Below, piece after piece: positions 50,364 through 64,000 of a stretch of 64,000 nucleotides of DNA. The DNA is taken from positions 136,456,288 through 136,520,287 of the forward strand of contig NC_089978.1 in NCBI RefSeq assembly GCF_036417845.1, written 5' to 3'. This stretch comes from Apteryx mantelli (Eukaryota > Chordata > Aves > Apterygiformes > Apterygidae). The position numbers and the translations under genes were made by a program. Within the stretch, counting starts at the first letter, position 1. The number at the start of each line of letters is the position of its first letter. The notes below the pieces were generated by a model. It had not been told where the DNA came from. It did not search any database and was given only the letters and a program-made list of their open reading frames with translations.

Positions 50364-53300
50364 TTCCTCTGTACTTCCCGTTTTCTCTTCTTCTCCCACC
50401 CAGGATACATCTCAGAGCTTGGCTTTAATACAACAGGGCAACCACTTAAATCCCCAAATGGAAGTAAAAATATGTGCCCCAACCTTCATGAGGACATAGA
50501 ACCACGCTCTAAAAAGGCCAAAACAGAGCCATATCCAATACAAATCCTTTTTCCAATCCCCACTGCCATAATTGTACAGAGAATGAGAAAACATAAGCAG
50601 ACGAGTGCTCTGGCTGCTTACCTCATTAGCACCAAGCACTGCCGCATTGCAGCTGACATGACTTGTGTGTTTAAGCAAGCAGGCTTCAGACACACACATA
50701 CACCATTTTACAGAAGCGTCTCAAGCAAGATAAAAACCACGACATTAAAAAGCCTGAGTAGAATGTGAACATCAGGAAATGGACTACCATCTTCTTTAGC
50801 CAGTCAAGGAGTTCTGTTTAGGCAAGCAAAATTTCTCTCTCTTACACATATATTTTCCTCACTTAGATGTGTGTGCCCATTTACACCCACTTTTTGCCAC
50901 TGTAATTGCATACATGTCCTAATCAACATGCAAGTTGTGTAACAATACATTTTGAAAAGGACTGCATTTTCTACAGAGCCCAAAAATAGCCATTGTACGC
51001 CTCTGCTGTGAACCAAAACTACATAGTTTTCTAATTCATAATTTCTCAGAGTCTGTTTTGTTGTTTTTCTTTAAATGAAGTCATACCACATGCTGAAGTT
51101 TTGCATTATGGAGCTTGAAAAAGAGAAATGGCAATTTGAAGAAAAGTATATGCCTCATCTAGAATTCTCCTGAGTATCTGGATTAGACTTGACTATTACA
51201 CTATGATAAATTCAGTCAGGCCACCAGCCACCCTGGGATGACTCTGGAAGTACACTCACGTGATCAGCAGAATAAACTGACCTCTTGTTCCAGATCAAAA
51301 CATTTTCTCTGGTCTCAATACTGTTCTCCCCAAACGAAGATTTTTTTCTTTCCCCTCACAGAAGACAGTTCATGAACAAAGAAAAGAGATACTCAATGAA
51401 ATGTATAATTTGAGTTACCACTACTGACATGTGCCATAAAAATTAGCTGCAGTCTCCCAGCAACATAGTGCTGCAAACAGAAGCAGCTTTACTACAGTAA
51501 AAAGGAGAGCCAGATTCTGCCATTTTGAAAAATAAGCTTGTATTCAGCATTCAATTTGAGACCCAGCAGTTAATAGTCAGGTTAATGGTCTTTGTTGTTG
51601 AATGGACTGATGAAATAATATTTATTCATTATGATGAAATCAGTACATTGAAAGCAGTACATTAATGCATACAACTAATTTCTTCTCCAAATCATGAATT
51701 CAAAGAGGGAGAAAGAAAAAGAGAAATACTACAGTGTGGTTAAGAGGAAATCAATGTTTTTCTGAGAATGGACATGGGCTCTCTTTATAGGAATAGTACC
51801 ATTCTGGTCCCAGAACAGTAGCAGCAAGTTATATTCATGGTTGCCTGTGGATAAGGAGCTGACCTCACTAACAAGGAGAAGACAGATGTTCAGGTCATAC
51901 AAAAGTACCTGGACAAATACTAAGTTGATCAATTCGCTGGCATTCCCAGTGGATGCCCATGCTATCACAGACATAGAAATAGCAGGCAGTTATGCAGTCC
52001 TTTCAAATACAATATTGAGGGCCAAAAGGAGTTTTCATTGCCTCTCCAATGTTAAGACCTTTTACCAAACAAACACTCATCATCCCAATGCCTGGGGAAA
52101 CTTCTTTTCATTTTATTATAAAGGATCTGGGCATTCTTTGGCCTTATGAGAAAGCAGACTCCTGCAGTTGGAACATCACAATATAAAAAATAATATAAAT
52201 CCTACACCTGTACAGGACTTGTTCTTTCATTCAGCACCAACTTTCTTTGTTCTTCCTCTACAAAATAAAGAAGTCTCCAAAATGGATTATGGCGGACCCT
52301 TATCATTACACAGTAATTTTAGACATGCAGCAAACATCACAATATTCAGCTGAAAGTGGAAAAGGAGTTTTAGCAATGCAGACCATAATCCCTTGGGATG
52401 GAATTTTGCCAGGTTACAGCATATCCTTCAGATAAAGCTGAAGTATTTATTTGTGTATTAAAGTATTTAATACACAAGCACAAGGAGACTGGACAGACTT
52501 ATATATAACTTAAATTACTGAAATCAAGCTTCTCTTTGTATGCAATTCAAACCATCGACATTAACTGATATATTGTGATAGATGAGAAGACTAGAGTAGT
52601 TGAAAATGTCAAAAGCTAAGGCTTGAAGAAGAAATCCAAAACACATTAATATAACAAAAGGAAGAAGAAACTTCAAGGAAAAACACTACATTTACTTATA
52701 CTTCCATGCACTTAAAGAACATCTGTAAAAGAGATTTCCATGATCAAAATTGCCAAGCCTTTGATTCTGTGGCCCAAAGCCAACTAATCAAAAAATGTCT
52801 TGCTTAAAAATATATACATATAAACATGCCCACAGAAGTTCTGATGTATCATACCATGTTTTTGACCAAATGGATCAAAAGAATTGGAACAACGCACAAA
52901 AGGTGGGCCTACAGAAGTTCCCTATTCTGTATGCTGCCATGAATCCTGCAACACAAGACATTCCAGTCATTAAGCCTTTTTCTTTTGAACTGGCTTCCAA
53001 ATACATCTATCTTACAAAATTTATCTCAGAGCTGAGTGGCTATGAGAGGTGCCCAAATGTGACTACATGCTTGATTTAAATTATTTCCTGTAGAGCATGG
53101 ACAGCTATGAAAGGAATAGTCAACAATAACAATCATTCTTTCCCACAAACAGTTACTTCTCAGAGGAAGAATTTAACTTCAGTGGCTGCCTCTGTATTTG
53201 GTGAGACTACCAATAAATGCCAACCGCTCTAAAATATACAAGTAAAAGGAAGCAGGAAAAAAGTGTTTCAGTTTCAGTATTCAAACAGATCCAATATGTG

Positions 53301-53566
53301 GAATACATTTCTAACAGCAGTAGCACAGAGATGGAGTAATGCATGGTCATTATGCCATACAGCCTTCTAAAAAATAAAATTTCAGTCAAATTTTCAAAAG
53401 TACTAAACATACATACACTAGCTGCCATCACATTTCAAGCAGGAGCTAACAGGGATGGAGAACTTCCAAAAAAAAAAAAAAAAAAAAAATTACCTACATT
53501 TTTCCTCAGAGATCCGTATGCTATCCTGAAAGTCTCCAGCTCTCTCAGCTTCGTTATACCAAATTA

Positions 53567-53585
53567 TTCATCCATCCATCCATCC
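53567..53585. repeat. (CCAT)n microsatellite
   Basis: About four tandem CATC/CCAT units. Confidence 0.85.
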
Positions 53586-54199
53586 AGAGTTGCTAATGTT
53601 TCCCAAATGAATAGTCATTCATCAAGCAGGTTATTTTAAATTCAACTTATTCAACTGGGAAAAATAGGCCAGCCTTCCAGCACACAAACCCTTCCTCATA
53701 TTTTGAGGACATTGCATACTATCTGTTTTTTTCCAATTAATCAGTTGTTCTAACAAAAAACACTGACTTTTCCTGCAAACCTAGATTCGCTCATATTTTC
53801 AAAACATTATGGCTACAGTGTATTATTATTTCCGACTCATTCATCCTCCCAATATCTGTCAACTACAAGATACTGCATAATCTTTGTGCTACAGTTCTAA
53901 AGTGTTTAATAATCACTAATAGTTTACTTGCAGAGAATTAAATGTGTTTTATCTTAATTGCATATAAAAGCAAGACTAAAGCTCAAAAGGCAAATACCCC
54001 AAACTTTATCCCTAACTGCAGATTATTGGCAATAACAGATTACTAAAAATTCAAGATTACATTGCTGCACCAACCTCAAACACAACTAAATCTCTAAGAT
54101 ATTTTTAAAATTCAGCATTCTTTGAACATACCTTCTGCCAAGGGAGTGGCACAATTTAGCAGTGATTAACAAAAGCAGAATAAATACATTAACAAAATA

Positions 54200-55461
54200 C
54201 AGAATCACAGAATCACAGAATCACTGAGGTTGGAAGGGACCTCTGGAGATCATCTAGTCCAACCCCCCTGCTCCACCAGGGTCACCTAGAGCACATTGCA
54301 CAGGATTGCATCCAGGCGGCTTTTGAATATCTCCAGAGAAGGAGACTCCACCACCTCTCGGGGCAACCTGTTCCAGTGCTCTGTCACCCTCACAGTGAAA
54401 AAGTTTTTCCTCATGTTAAGATGGAAGTGTCTGTGTTTCAGTTTGTGCCCATTGCCTCGCGTCCTGTCGCTCGGCACCACTGAAAAGAGTCTGGTCCCAT
54501 CCTCTCGACACCCTCCCTTCAGATACTTGTACACGTTGATAAGATCTCCTCTCAGCCTTCTCTTCTCCAAGCTAAACAGGCCAAGCTCTCTCAGCCTTTC
54601 CTCATAAGAGAGATGCTCCAGTCCCCTAATCATCTTTGTGGCCCTTCGCTGGACTTGCTCCAGTAGTGCCACATCCCTCTTGTACTGGGGAGCCCAGAAC
54701 TGGACGCAGTACTCCAGATGTGGCCTCACCAGGGCTGAGTAGAGGGGGAGAATCACTTCCCTCGACCTGCTGGCAACACTCTTTCTGATGCACCCCAGGA
54801 TACCATTGGCCTTCTTGGCCACAAGGGCACATTGCTGCCTCATACTTAACTTGGTGTCCACCAGCACTCCCAGGTCCTTCTCAGCAGAGCTGCTTTCCAG
54901 CAGGTCAACCCCCAACCTGTACTGCTGCATGGGGTTATTCCTCCCCAGGTGCAGGACCCTGCACTTCCCTTTGTTGAATTTCATGAGGTTCCTCTCTGCC
55001 CACCTCTCCAGCCTGTCCAAGTCTCTTTGAATGGCAGCACAGCCCTCTGGCGTATCGGCCACTCCTCCCAGTTTTGTATCATCAGCAAACTTGCTGAGGG
55101 TGCACTCTGTGCCTTCATCCAGGTCATTGATGAAGAAGTTGAACAAGACTGGACCCAGTACTGACCCCTGGGGGACACCGCTAGCTACAGGCCTCCAACT
55201 AGACTCTGTACCACTGATCACAACTCTCTGAGCTCTGCCATTCAGCCAGTTCTCAATCCACCTCACTGTCCACTCATCTAACCCACACTTCCTGAGCTTG
55301 TCTATGAGGATGCTATGGGAGACAGTGTCAAAAGCCTTGCTGAAGTCTAGGTAGACAACATCCACTGCTCTCCCCTCATCTACCCAGCCAGTCATTCCAT
55401 CATAGAAGGCTATCAGATTGGTTAGGCATGATTTCCCCTTGGTGAAGCCATGCTGATACAA
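54200..55461 (-). mobile_element. CR1 LINE, 5'-truncated, with 391-codon open ORF2 fragment
   Basis: 1.26-kb minus-strand CR1 in the RIMKLB upstream intron. The open frame (54286-55461) covers the C-terminal half of reverse transcriptase and the following domain. Motif A is at [10 protein letters not shown], motif B at [10 protein letters not shown] and the catalytic FADDTKL is present, then the conserved tail [17 protein letters not shown] and stop after ILCNVL. The 3' end carries nearly three ATTCTGTG units (54200-54222). The endonuclease and ORF1 are absent, so it cannot move by itself. The unbroken frame suggests recent insertion. The first Met may come from flanking DNA. Confidence 0.97.
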
Positions 55462-58089
55462 TTATATGTATCCAAAGAACTAAGGTTGCTGCAATATATT
55501 CATTTAAACTTACACATCTATCTTATAAAAGGACTGCAAGCAACTTAAATGCCCACAAATTGGGTGATGCTAAATTGAGTTTAGCACTTTAAATGCAATT
55601 TTATTTAAACTTGAACTTAACATTGAAAAAGCAGCAAAGCACTGAATTTTGAGAAATTCACTCATTCATTAACACAAATAAAAATCCCCCTTGGAGTCGC
55701 ACAGGAGAAAATTCTTACCATCTGACAGATAGTTTATTAATTTGAACACTAAGTTGTCTCAGTTTTCTCCAAAACTCTGCTGTCAGGCAAGAGTCCCTTT
55801 GATATCTAGTATAAGCTTTGAGATCTAGTATAACTAAGCTATTTTTGACTCTAGCGTACACAGAAACAGATTTTTACAATAGTTTCATGCTGGGTGTTTT
55901 AAGTTCGTATTCTTTCCCTTTCCACCTTACCTCCTGGGTTTTCAAACCAAACTAAGAAGTACTGTAATTTTACCCTATCGGTTTAAGATGTCCTCTTTTG
56001 CCCTCTCCACACAAAATAACAAAAAAGCTTTTACATTTCACTTCTACAGCTCAGAAGTTCAAATGACAATATATGCAGTAAAGAGACAAAACATCTTCCT
56101 AGAACACTATCTACACCAGTCTTCTCTTCTGAAACAAAGAAGAGAGAAACAAGGAGGAGCAGCTTCAGTTTCTATTTTTAAGTCCTTTGATTCATATACT
56201 GTGAAAACTTTCACAGAAGGCCACTACTACAGCTCCAAACAGAAAAAAAACAAGCAGGCACCTGAGTTAAATCAGTTCTAATTTTTTGTCCCTGCCTTGA
56301 CTTAGAGGACCTCTTATGCATTCCCTTCTCTAGAAAGCAACACACAGAAGCATTCTTAGAAATGCACAGACTATTGAAATTAGTTAAAAATCTCGGGAAG
56401 GAGGAAGACACTTAGGGTGGTTATGAACATTCTGGGTAAGAGGTTCTTTTCAAGTGCAGGGTGGGGTGGAATCAGATGCCTATATATATACCCACTAAAA
56501 TCAATACGAAGCAGACTGATTATTGCTAGATCTGTGTTTCTAAGCCACATCTCTAGTCACAATACATAGTTTGCTTATAATCTCAAACTAGAAGCACTTC
56601 TTGAAAGTCATGCACAAATGTGAAATAAATGGACCCAAATATGAAAACATACTTAAGAGATATACCATAAACACAAGTTAATTTTTGACCACCATCTTGC
56701 CCTAAGAATTTATTCTTTGGTAGCTATATAAGCATGAGAACTATTTAGAAATCATGTCAAAATCTTAGTTACGGTTATTAAGTATATATAAACACACAAT
56801 TAAGAACTTTTGCACCATCAATAACTAAAATAATAATAATAGTAAAACAGAATCTACTTAAAAGACATTCAAACAAGTACAGATGAAAATGAACTGTATT
56901 TTAACCATATTGCCAAGCATGGATGCTTTAGTACTATCACTGTTAATTTTAAAAGGAGTGTTGTAAAACCACAAATTCATTAAAATGGAACCAAAAGATT
57001 CAATCAGTATACAAAGAACTACACAGCGTTGGAAAAGATGCAATTTCAACCTCCTTGTAAAGTCAGCTCCTATTTTTTCTCATGAGATTTTAAGTTCATA
57101 TCACAACTCTTTTTATAATTTGTTCCTGGGCAAAGTTAAAAGAATTTAAAATATTTTCTATAGCATAAACCCAAAGAAAAAAAATACTCAGGTAGAGATA
57201 AATTTGAATCTACTGAAATTACTTCTTCAAATAAATTGAGTGTAGCTGTTGATCAAAACTTTAAATTATTAGGTCATAAGGAAGCCAGGGCTCTGAGTGC
57301 CTAGGAATTGGTTTTGACTTTGAATGTTGCAAAATGTCCCCAAATCCTTTACATGTATATGCATGTGTGTGCGTGTATGCTATATGCTCACTGCATAAGC
57401 AATCACTAGATTCTCTTTGTCTATCAGATTTTCTGAAGCTCTTAATGAAGACAATGACTCTCCTAATTAAGAGAAAGAAGCTCAGACTGTAAGACTGAAT
57501 TTAGGTATCCAGCCCTCATTCACTATGTGCCTTTAAAAACGTTTTTCTAGCAACTGCACGCCAGATACTTTTCTTTTAATGTAAATACAAAAAAAAACCG
57601 ATAGGTTTCATAATCAGCTTGAGCTGATCTAAGCCAAAGCTGCCACAGATAGGGACAATCCTGTCTTTTACCACACTACCAGCAATGTGTTCCCATCATC
57701 TCTCCTTTGTCCAGGTGTTAGTGACCAACAGGTAGCTAATTTTATGACAAAAAAAATAGCTTTCAGCTTACCTATGTGAGATAGCATCTTCATAGTTGTT
57801 AATGTCAACATAGTAAAGTAACACATAAAGCCTGGTGAGAGGGAGCACAACACTGTCACTTTGAGCAACACAAAGGTCTTAGATCAGCCTAAGCTAGTAA
57901 GTGAAACTGTAACTTTGGGGTAAGGTTTCACAAGATACCTAACACAATGAATTTACCACTGATCCTGAAAGAGGCAGCCTCACTCCTCTACCCTGGCCAT
58001 ACAGCTCCACTCTCTCCTTTGCTCATTTCTGGTGTTTTTCTGACCCCCTCAGTGAATTAGGTCAGAGAGACAAATCTGCAAAGCACCAC

Positions 58090-58111
58090 TTTTTTTTTTT
58101 TTTTTTTTTTT
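58090..58111. repeat. Poly(T) tract, 22 nt
   Basis: Uninterrupted Ts on the plus strand, with no adjacent retrosequence recognised. Confidence 0.95.
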
Positions 58112-61100
58112 AAACACTTAGTTACCTGACACATTAGTGAGGTAAGACCTCACTTAATCAGGTCTCAGAATGCAAGAGCAAGGGATGGGACTGCACAGAC
58201 AGGAGAGGTTAAGATGATGTAAGACTGCCTTTTGGGCACTGAAAGTCAGATCAGCTCAAACATCTCACAGATCCCCACAGGCAGACACAAAGACTTTAAA
58301 CCAGCACAAGTCGGCGCTGCCACTGAAAGCAGCAGTCCTGCCCTCATGCTACTGCAGCTGCTTGTTCTAGATGCCACACTGCCAGCTCCTCTCTCCACTG
58401 TACCTGCTCAAGTATTTGCACACCTACATGATGATATGGTGAAAAGAGAAAGCAGCAGAGAGACAAGAATGTGTAGGCTGGAATAACAGGGAAGGCAGAA
58501 CTACTTCTTTCAGTAGCACTGTAAACTTAAAATTTTTCTGAATCTTCAGCCTTGGAGACAGTGGGCACTTGTGCATTTATATAGAGATCATTCTGTTCTC
58601 CAAAATTCCAATATAGGATGCACCTTCAGACCAGTCAGCAGGATAGGTTAAAGAAATTAAAACATTTATGAAAGCCTTGGAAGAATATCCAGAAGAATGT
58701 TTCTTAAAATTTGAACTGAAAGCATTCTAACCCTTTATGATGAGCTTCACAGTAAAGGGAAACCACTATGTCCATTATTTCATACTCTAAAGCTAGGTGT
58801 CTCCAGACATATTACTCCTTTGTAACACATCTTTACGATCCTAAAAATGTCAGATGACTTATGCAGCAGCCAACAATTTTAGAGATTATTATTTGGATTA
58901 GCAACAACAGGCTCATCAGCCATTGCTATTACCAGGCTTGCTCCAGCATGCTTAAAGTAACTTTAGCTTGCTTGAAGGAATCTTAAATCAAAACAGACAA
59001 AACAAGATTGTCTAACCTAAGTAAAAATAAAAAAGCAAAAGCATTTAGTACCTTTTTTAGTTCCTTGTCTAAAAGGAAAGAATGAATTCTTGGCTAAATG
59101 AAAGGAAAAATTAACTTCTCACTAGAAAAATAGTATGGACGGCTTTCTGTGTGAGGGAAGGGGGCAAACAGGACGATTCCTTTCAGCAATGGTCTGTATT
59201 TATGTCAGGAAGCATTTTCTTGTAGTTACATGGTCATAAAATCTGGGCTTGCACTGGCATTCAAAAAAGTGGTCCTCTTCTCCTCTGCATATTTAAGCTC
59301 ATCCTTCTCTTGTGCTAGCAACAACATTCATGTGGCTGTAAAGTGAATCAGACCAGGCAATTACTCCGAATTAAAACTAAACCAGGAACAGAATCCACTT
59401 AGTTTTTTTACCCTGAACCTATTTATCAGTTTGGTTCATTACACAGCCATAAAAAAAGTTTGAGCCAAGTGTGGAACTAGTGTGACAACTGACCAGGCAT
59501 CTGCTTATATTTGCTGAGAATATGTACCATACAGAGCAGAATCTCACTGAACAAGACTGGTCAGAAACAAGAATACAAAGCAATGAGATTGGTCAGGAAT
59601 ACAGATGTAATGTTTAAGAATTCTTTTTTACAGATGACTCTGTACTACTTCCTCTACATTATCTTTCGTGGTACAGATCTTAGATAAGATGATCAATTCA
59701 GAAAGATACTAACATAATGTGCCAATGAATATGAATGTCAAATTAATATAACATCCCGAAAATGGAACACTGTGTAAACCAAAAATGTGTTGACATATGT
59801 CTCATGTCTGGTACTAACAAATTACATGCACTTTCTAGGAAAAAACTTAAGCTTGCACTGAAAACTGAACCATTTAAAAATGTCACCACAACCACTTCAA
59901 AATTAGTATTTATGACAAATAATTTGTATACAATTGTAATGGTTTTAGAAATTTTAACAATCCATGAGCATTTTGAAAACAAAGGTTAACACTCCCAAAT
60001 AAAATAACATTATCATATTAATATTTCAAAGGCAGCATAAGCCAGGTTTAAGAAAAAAGCAGGGGGGAGAAAGAAAGGGAAGGTTATCCATCTAGAAAGA
60101 AGAGATATGGTTGGAGCAGACCATTCAAAGGTCAGTGAGTGGAAGAGGAGAACTAAAATCAAGAGAATGGTTACTTGAGAGCTGAATTAAAAGCTGTCAC
60201 CTCCCCCCATGTTCTTGGGCAGACATTAGTACTACTTCTCTGACCTGCTTTAGTTGATAAAAGCAGCAGAGACTTAACCCAGTCAACACTAGATTGTTTC
60301 CTGCTACACTAGCAAGTTAAAGTGGCTTAGTAATTGCCAGAGCTAAAGTAAGACAAAAGGGAGCACACAGGAAACAAAACCCAGGAGGAACATGCTTTTC
60401 CTCTTTTGACAGCAGCAGTTCAACTGTCCTGTGAACAGCAGCTGTAGGGCGTGGTTTCTCAAAGTGGCTAGAAATAACAGCTTTACTGCCATCAAAATAA
60501 AACATTCCTGTTCCCTATTCCTTGCATTTTGAGCCAGCTTTGGCACCCGCCTGATTGCACCGTGACCAGTTCAACTCACCTGAATGGTAGAAAATTGACC
60601 CTGGGGAAAAACTAGTCATTTTTTTAGTCAATTTAAGTGGCTTATAATCAGAAGACAAATGGAAAACCTGCACAAGGGGGAAAGGATCATATAGCTGCAA
60701 ACAGAGATGAGGGAGGGAAAGAAGTAAATAAGGACTCCCCCTTTTGGAAGTCAGGAGCCAGATAGGCTTTATGATAAAAAACACTCCCTAAAACCACTGC
60801 TCAGCACAGAGTATACTTCAGAAGCAAAGACAGACTTCTGTGCTACAATCCAGACATGATCTCTTGGTTTCTACACGGCTGTAGGTGAGATCTTCTGTAT
60901 CTCGTTTATTAGGACTTTTTTTTTTATAATGGTTTCCTCTAGGAGATCTCAGAACATTCCTGGGTCTAATAGGCATGTTCTGAAGTTCTAAAAACTTCTA
61001 AAGCATGCTCAACTGACAGAAAATCCACTTGTGGCAGATCTCTGTCCTTTTATACCATCTATCCAGAACCCGCCAACCCTGAGAGCCTTAGAAATAACAA

Positions 61101-63095
61101 ATACTGGACTTTTTTTTTTCCCTGCAGATGCAGAAAGCCATAAGCATTAACCTCAAGTAATCCCACCCTAAAATGCAAATCTTAAATACTATAAATACTA
61201 TAGAAAATGAGTAGAGACATATATATGTTATCTTACCAAAAACTCACTCCACTTTAACATTTAATCTCTCCTTTATTTTTTGCATGTCTAATTTCTGTTA
61301 AACAACAGATGAAGAAAAAAAAGAGTACACCTGAAAAATGGTTTTTTCCCCCATCTAAAATGAATCCAAAATTCCCTCTGCAATGCCAAAAATCTCCTAA
61401 AAACCTTTAAAATGCATAACTTAGACAATCCATCTTGTTCTACCATCAAAAATACTTCTTTTGTTTCAGCAATTCACCTTTATATTACTTGAGCAAATTG
61501 CTGAATAGAAGCTTCCCATGGGACTTTCCAATTTCTAACAAAGACATCCTTCATATCTGTCTCCCATATCAGAAAAAAATCTAGAAGCATTTCTACATTG
61601 TCAGAAACTTCCAATAAATAACATCCAACTACTTGTCCTTCCAAACATTCCTAAGCATGTTTCATTCAGCCAGCATTTTGGGGAATGGAAAGGTCCCCTG
61701 TCTTACTATTTTGACCTGTCATTCTGGTGTAAGGACTATCTAGACAAGCTTGCATTAAATTAATGAAGTGTAGGCATTTATTTTGGAGACAAACGTATCC
61801 TTCTTAAAGGCAGAAATTTAATAAGAGATATTCTAGAAAAATTCTGGGTAAAGACTGACCCTAGAGCTTGCAGAGATACATCAACTTTCCTCATTCCAGG
61901 TAGATTCTCTATCTCACTTCTTTTTTGGTGTGGCAGAGAAATATTTAATTTACTCAGGTATGTGCTAAACAACAGCTTGGGTCCTCTCCATGAATACAGT
62001 ATTTTCCTGGACCAAGAAAAACAAAAAGAAAAAATGACCAAAGGATATTAACTAAATTCTCTTAGTTTTGACAAGAATTAATATAAGAACAGATACAAAG
62101 CAAAGAGAGAATGAAGACTTCCATTATTCCCACCCCTATAAGCACAGTGGGCTTGTTTCCTCTTCTCAGTTTACAGCATTAAAACTACAGTGCAGTAGCT
62201 GCACATGAGCTCTATGCCAGTACTGTAATGAAAACACAATTATAACCCCACAGTACTGTTTCTCACCTGTTCTGGACGCAGGAGCTTCCAGCTAATGCCA
62301 GAAAGGTGTGAGCTAATTAAGACATTTGCTTAGGATGTTCCGTAATTGTCCTCCACACAATCCGTAACTATCTCCTTTTAATATCACACAGAATTACACA
62401 GGTATAAAGACCTTCCAACCAGATCAGTAAAATAAACAAAATCATGCAGTGGTAGTATTCTATTCACAGATGGCAAATTAAAGCAAGCACAAGAGACAAT
62501 CTCCACTGTCAGTTTGTTTTGACCTTTGAAGAAAACATATTCAAGAAAGCAGGCTGTCTTACCAGTAACCTTTGGATTTAAAGTGTAGTCCTGAGCTTAG
62601 CAATCCCTACAAATTGGTATATTTTATCATCTGCATTTTGTCTGCCCTTCAAACTCAGAAGCTCCCTTTGCCTTAATCTCATCTGAAGTAAGTATCTGCC
62701 CAGCTTACAAAGAAACATGAAGCACTGAGGGACTACTGATCTGATCACAAATCAGTTGCAAAGATGGGAAACTGAAGCTTTTTACAAGCATCAGCTATGA
62801 AAAGTTTCCTTAGCTTATTTACCTCAGTCCTGCACAGAATCCTCTAAGAATGTCCTTTAAACATTTGCAGATTACATTTTCTTCAAGTTCCTCCACTCAA
62901 CAGGAACACAATCACAGAAATCTCATTACAAAATGCTGCTCTTGATTCATTCCCAGCAACAGAATTGTAATTTATATTCACTCCTAGACTCTGCCTCTAA
63001 TACTTAAAATGATGAACTATTAGAGGAAAAGGTTCAACTGCACCTTGGAAGACCCAAGCCAGAAACAGAGAGAAATGAGCACCTTTTTAGAAATT

Positions 63096-63154
63096 CCCAT
63101 GTGAAATGATACTAAACAAAACAACCCCCATGTGAAATGATGCTAGACAAAACT
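63096..63154. repeat. 31-bp tandem duplication
   Basis: CCCATGTGAAATGAT begins at 63096 and again at 63127, and the remaining unit (CTAAACAAAAC versus CTAGACAAAAC) also aligns. Two copies, a few differences. Confidence 0.9.
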
Positions 63155-64000
63155 TAAGGCTATAGTTCTAAGACAATTTAAGTCAATCTAAACTGCTGCT
63201 GTAGCAGTTCTACTCTCCAGCCCCATGCAATCCTACTCCTTAGCATGCAGTGCCACCCACTCCCTAGCACTGGTAGCAGTGCTCATGTGACTCACTGGTG
63301 AGTAGGTAAGCTTCCTACACACCAGAATTCTATTTGTTCTTTTGTTGGATTAAGTTTCTGCAAGTACTGCAAGCTGAACCAGTTCACCACAGAATCAGAT
63401 GAATCCAAGTGTCAGCACAACTGAGGAGGCAGGATCATGCCAGCAATGATCTGAACAGCTTAAATTGTTGTGATATTGCATTTTGAGACTACAGAATTCT
63501 CTATAGCGAGATTTTATTCTCCCTGTATGTACAGATCTATGGTCACTACCCTAGCCCAGCTTCCAATTTTGTAAATACATGCCTGTCAGCCAGATTTCTC
63601 TTTCTCCAGTTGTCACGCTTTCTCTCCTCTCCTAAACAGGTAGTACATTCTACCAGAGGTTCCCACACTGCCAGATAAGAAATCGCGAAATTGCTATAAA
63701 GGCCCAGCTGCCAGCCTCATTCTAGCATAATAAATAGTAACAAGCATTAAGTCATGCAGTTTATATGTATGGTATCCTTATGATTTGAAGCCACAGAACT
63801 TATTCACCTCAAAGCATCCACAAATGCATGCACTTTCAAAATCCTGCCTCACCTTTAGTCCAAAGAATGTAAGGGGGAGTGCACAAAGAACCATTTCAGT
63901 CTTAGGCCAGAATGATCCTGAGAAGACTGAGAGAAAACAAAAGGAAGCAGGATATGAACATGCACATCTCAGAAACCTCCAGTCATTATCAAGTAACTTC

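Larger units (their letters stand above)
49197..54199 (-). other. RIMKLB: RIMKLB upstream intron, distal part
   Basis: No exon is recognised. I looked for the first coding exon (human start MCSSVAAKLWFLTDRR, end TIEQGNL) on the minus strand and found none. A G-rich tract lies at 50337-50363. A run of As at about 53469-53489 and (CCAT)n at about 53567-53585 are present. Confidence 0.7.
55462..64000 (-). other. RIMKLB: RIMKLB upstream intron, proximal part
   Basis: 8.5 kb without a recognised exon, CpG island or promoter. It holds a 22-T run at 58090-58111 and a 31-bp tandem duplication at 63096-63154. The assignment as intron is inferred from the absence of the first RIMKLB coding exon. Confidence 0.6.

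Noticed and set aside
49197-64000. Search for the first RIMKLB coding exon
   Set aside because: No stretch translating to the conserved N-terminus was found, so the exon is placed outside the window.
1-64000. CRISPR arrays, operons, tRNA or rRNA genes, prokaryotic systems
   Set aside because: None seen. The sequence is intron-containing vertebrate DNA, and its repeats are CR1, microsatellites and short tandem duplications.

Overview
Vertebrate nuclear DNA, AT-rich and CpG-poor, with genes split into short exons by GT/AG introns. CR1 LINE fragments ending in the ATTCTGTG octamer, and the absence of any mammalian repeat that I can see, point to a sauropsid, most likely a bird. The species cannot be named from the sequence. 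All recognised genes lie on the minus strand, so they read from high to low coordinates.

Right part (about 39.6-64 kb): the 3' portion of RIMKLB, an ATP-grasp ligase (beta-citrylglutamate / N-acetylaspartylglutamate synthase B). Four coding exons (48966-49196, 46970-47056, 43868-44071, 41772-42235) encode residues 59-386 of a protein whose total length would match human RIMKLB exactly. All visible introns are phase 1. The first coding exon (residues 1-58) is not in the window, so the intron entering it is over 14.8 kb. That intron holds a young-looking, 5'-truncated CR1 with a 391-codon open ORF2 fragment. A long 3'UTR runs down from 41771.

Middle (about 15-39.6 kb): a gene desert with two CR1 fragments (one recent, one old), simple repeats, one exon-like 312-nt open segment (37776-38087) of unknown nature, and a frame-rich stretch at 22.3-25.2 kb that might be a decayed retrocopy.

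Left part (1-16.5 kb): fifteen exons of an alpha-2-macroglobulin-like 1 (A2ML1) gene, running from a TATA box and signal-peptide exon at about 16.3-16.5 kb down to the exon just before the bait region at 967-1146. The exon order, sizes and most splice sites are preserved, but the frame is not. There are in-frame stops in exons 4 and 10, frameshifts in exons 3, 5, 8 and 14, a GT-to-AT donor change after exon 9, and damaged splice sites around exons 1 and 5. I read this as a decayed A2ML1 pseudogene in this lineage. The tandem order RIMKLB then A2ML1, same strand, matches human 12p13, which supports orthologous synteny. No prokaryotic-type system, CRISPR array or new multi-gene system is present. 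The most informative signal is the well-preserved carcass of A2ML1.
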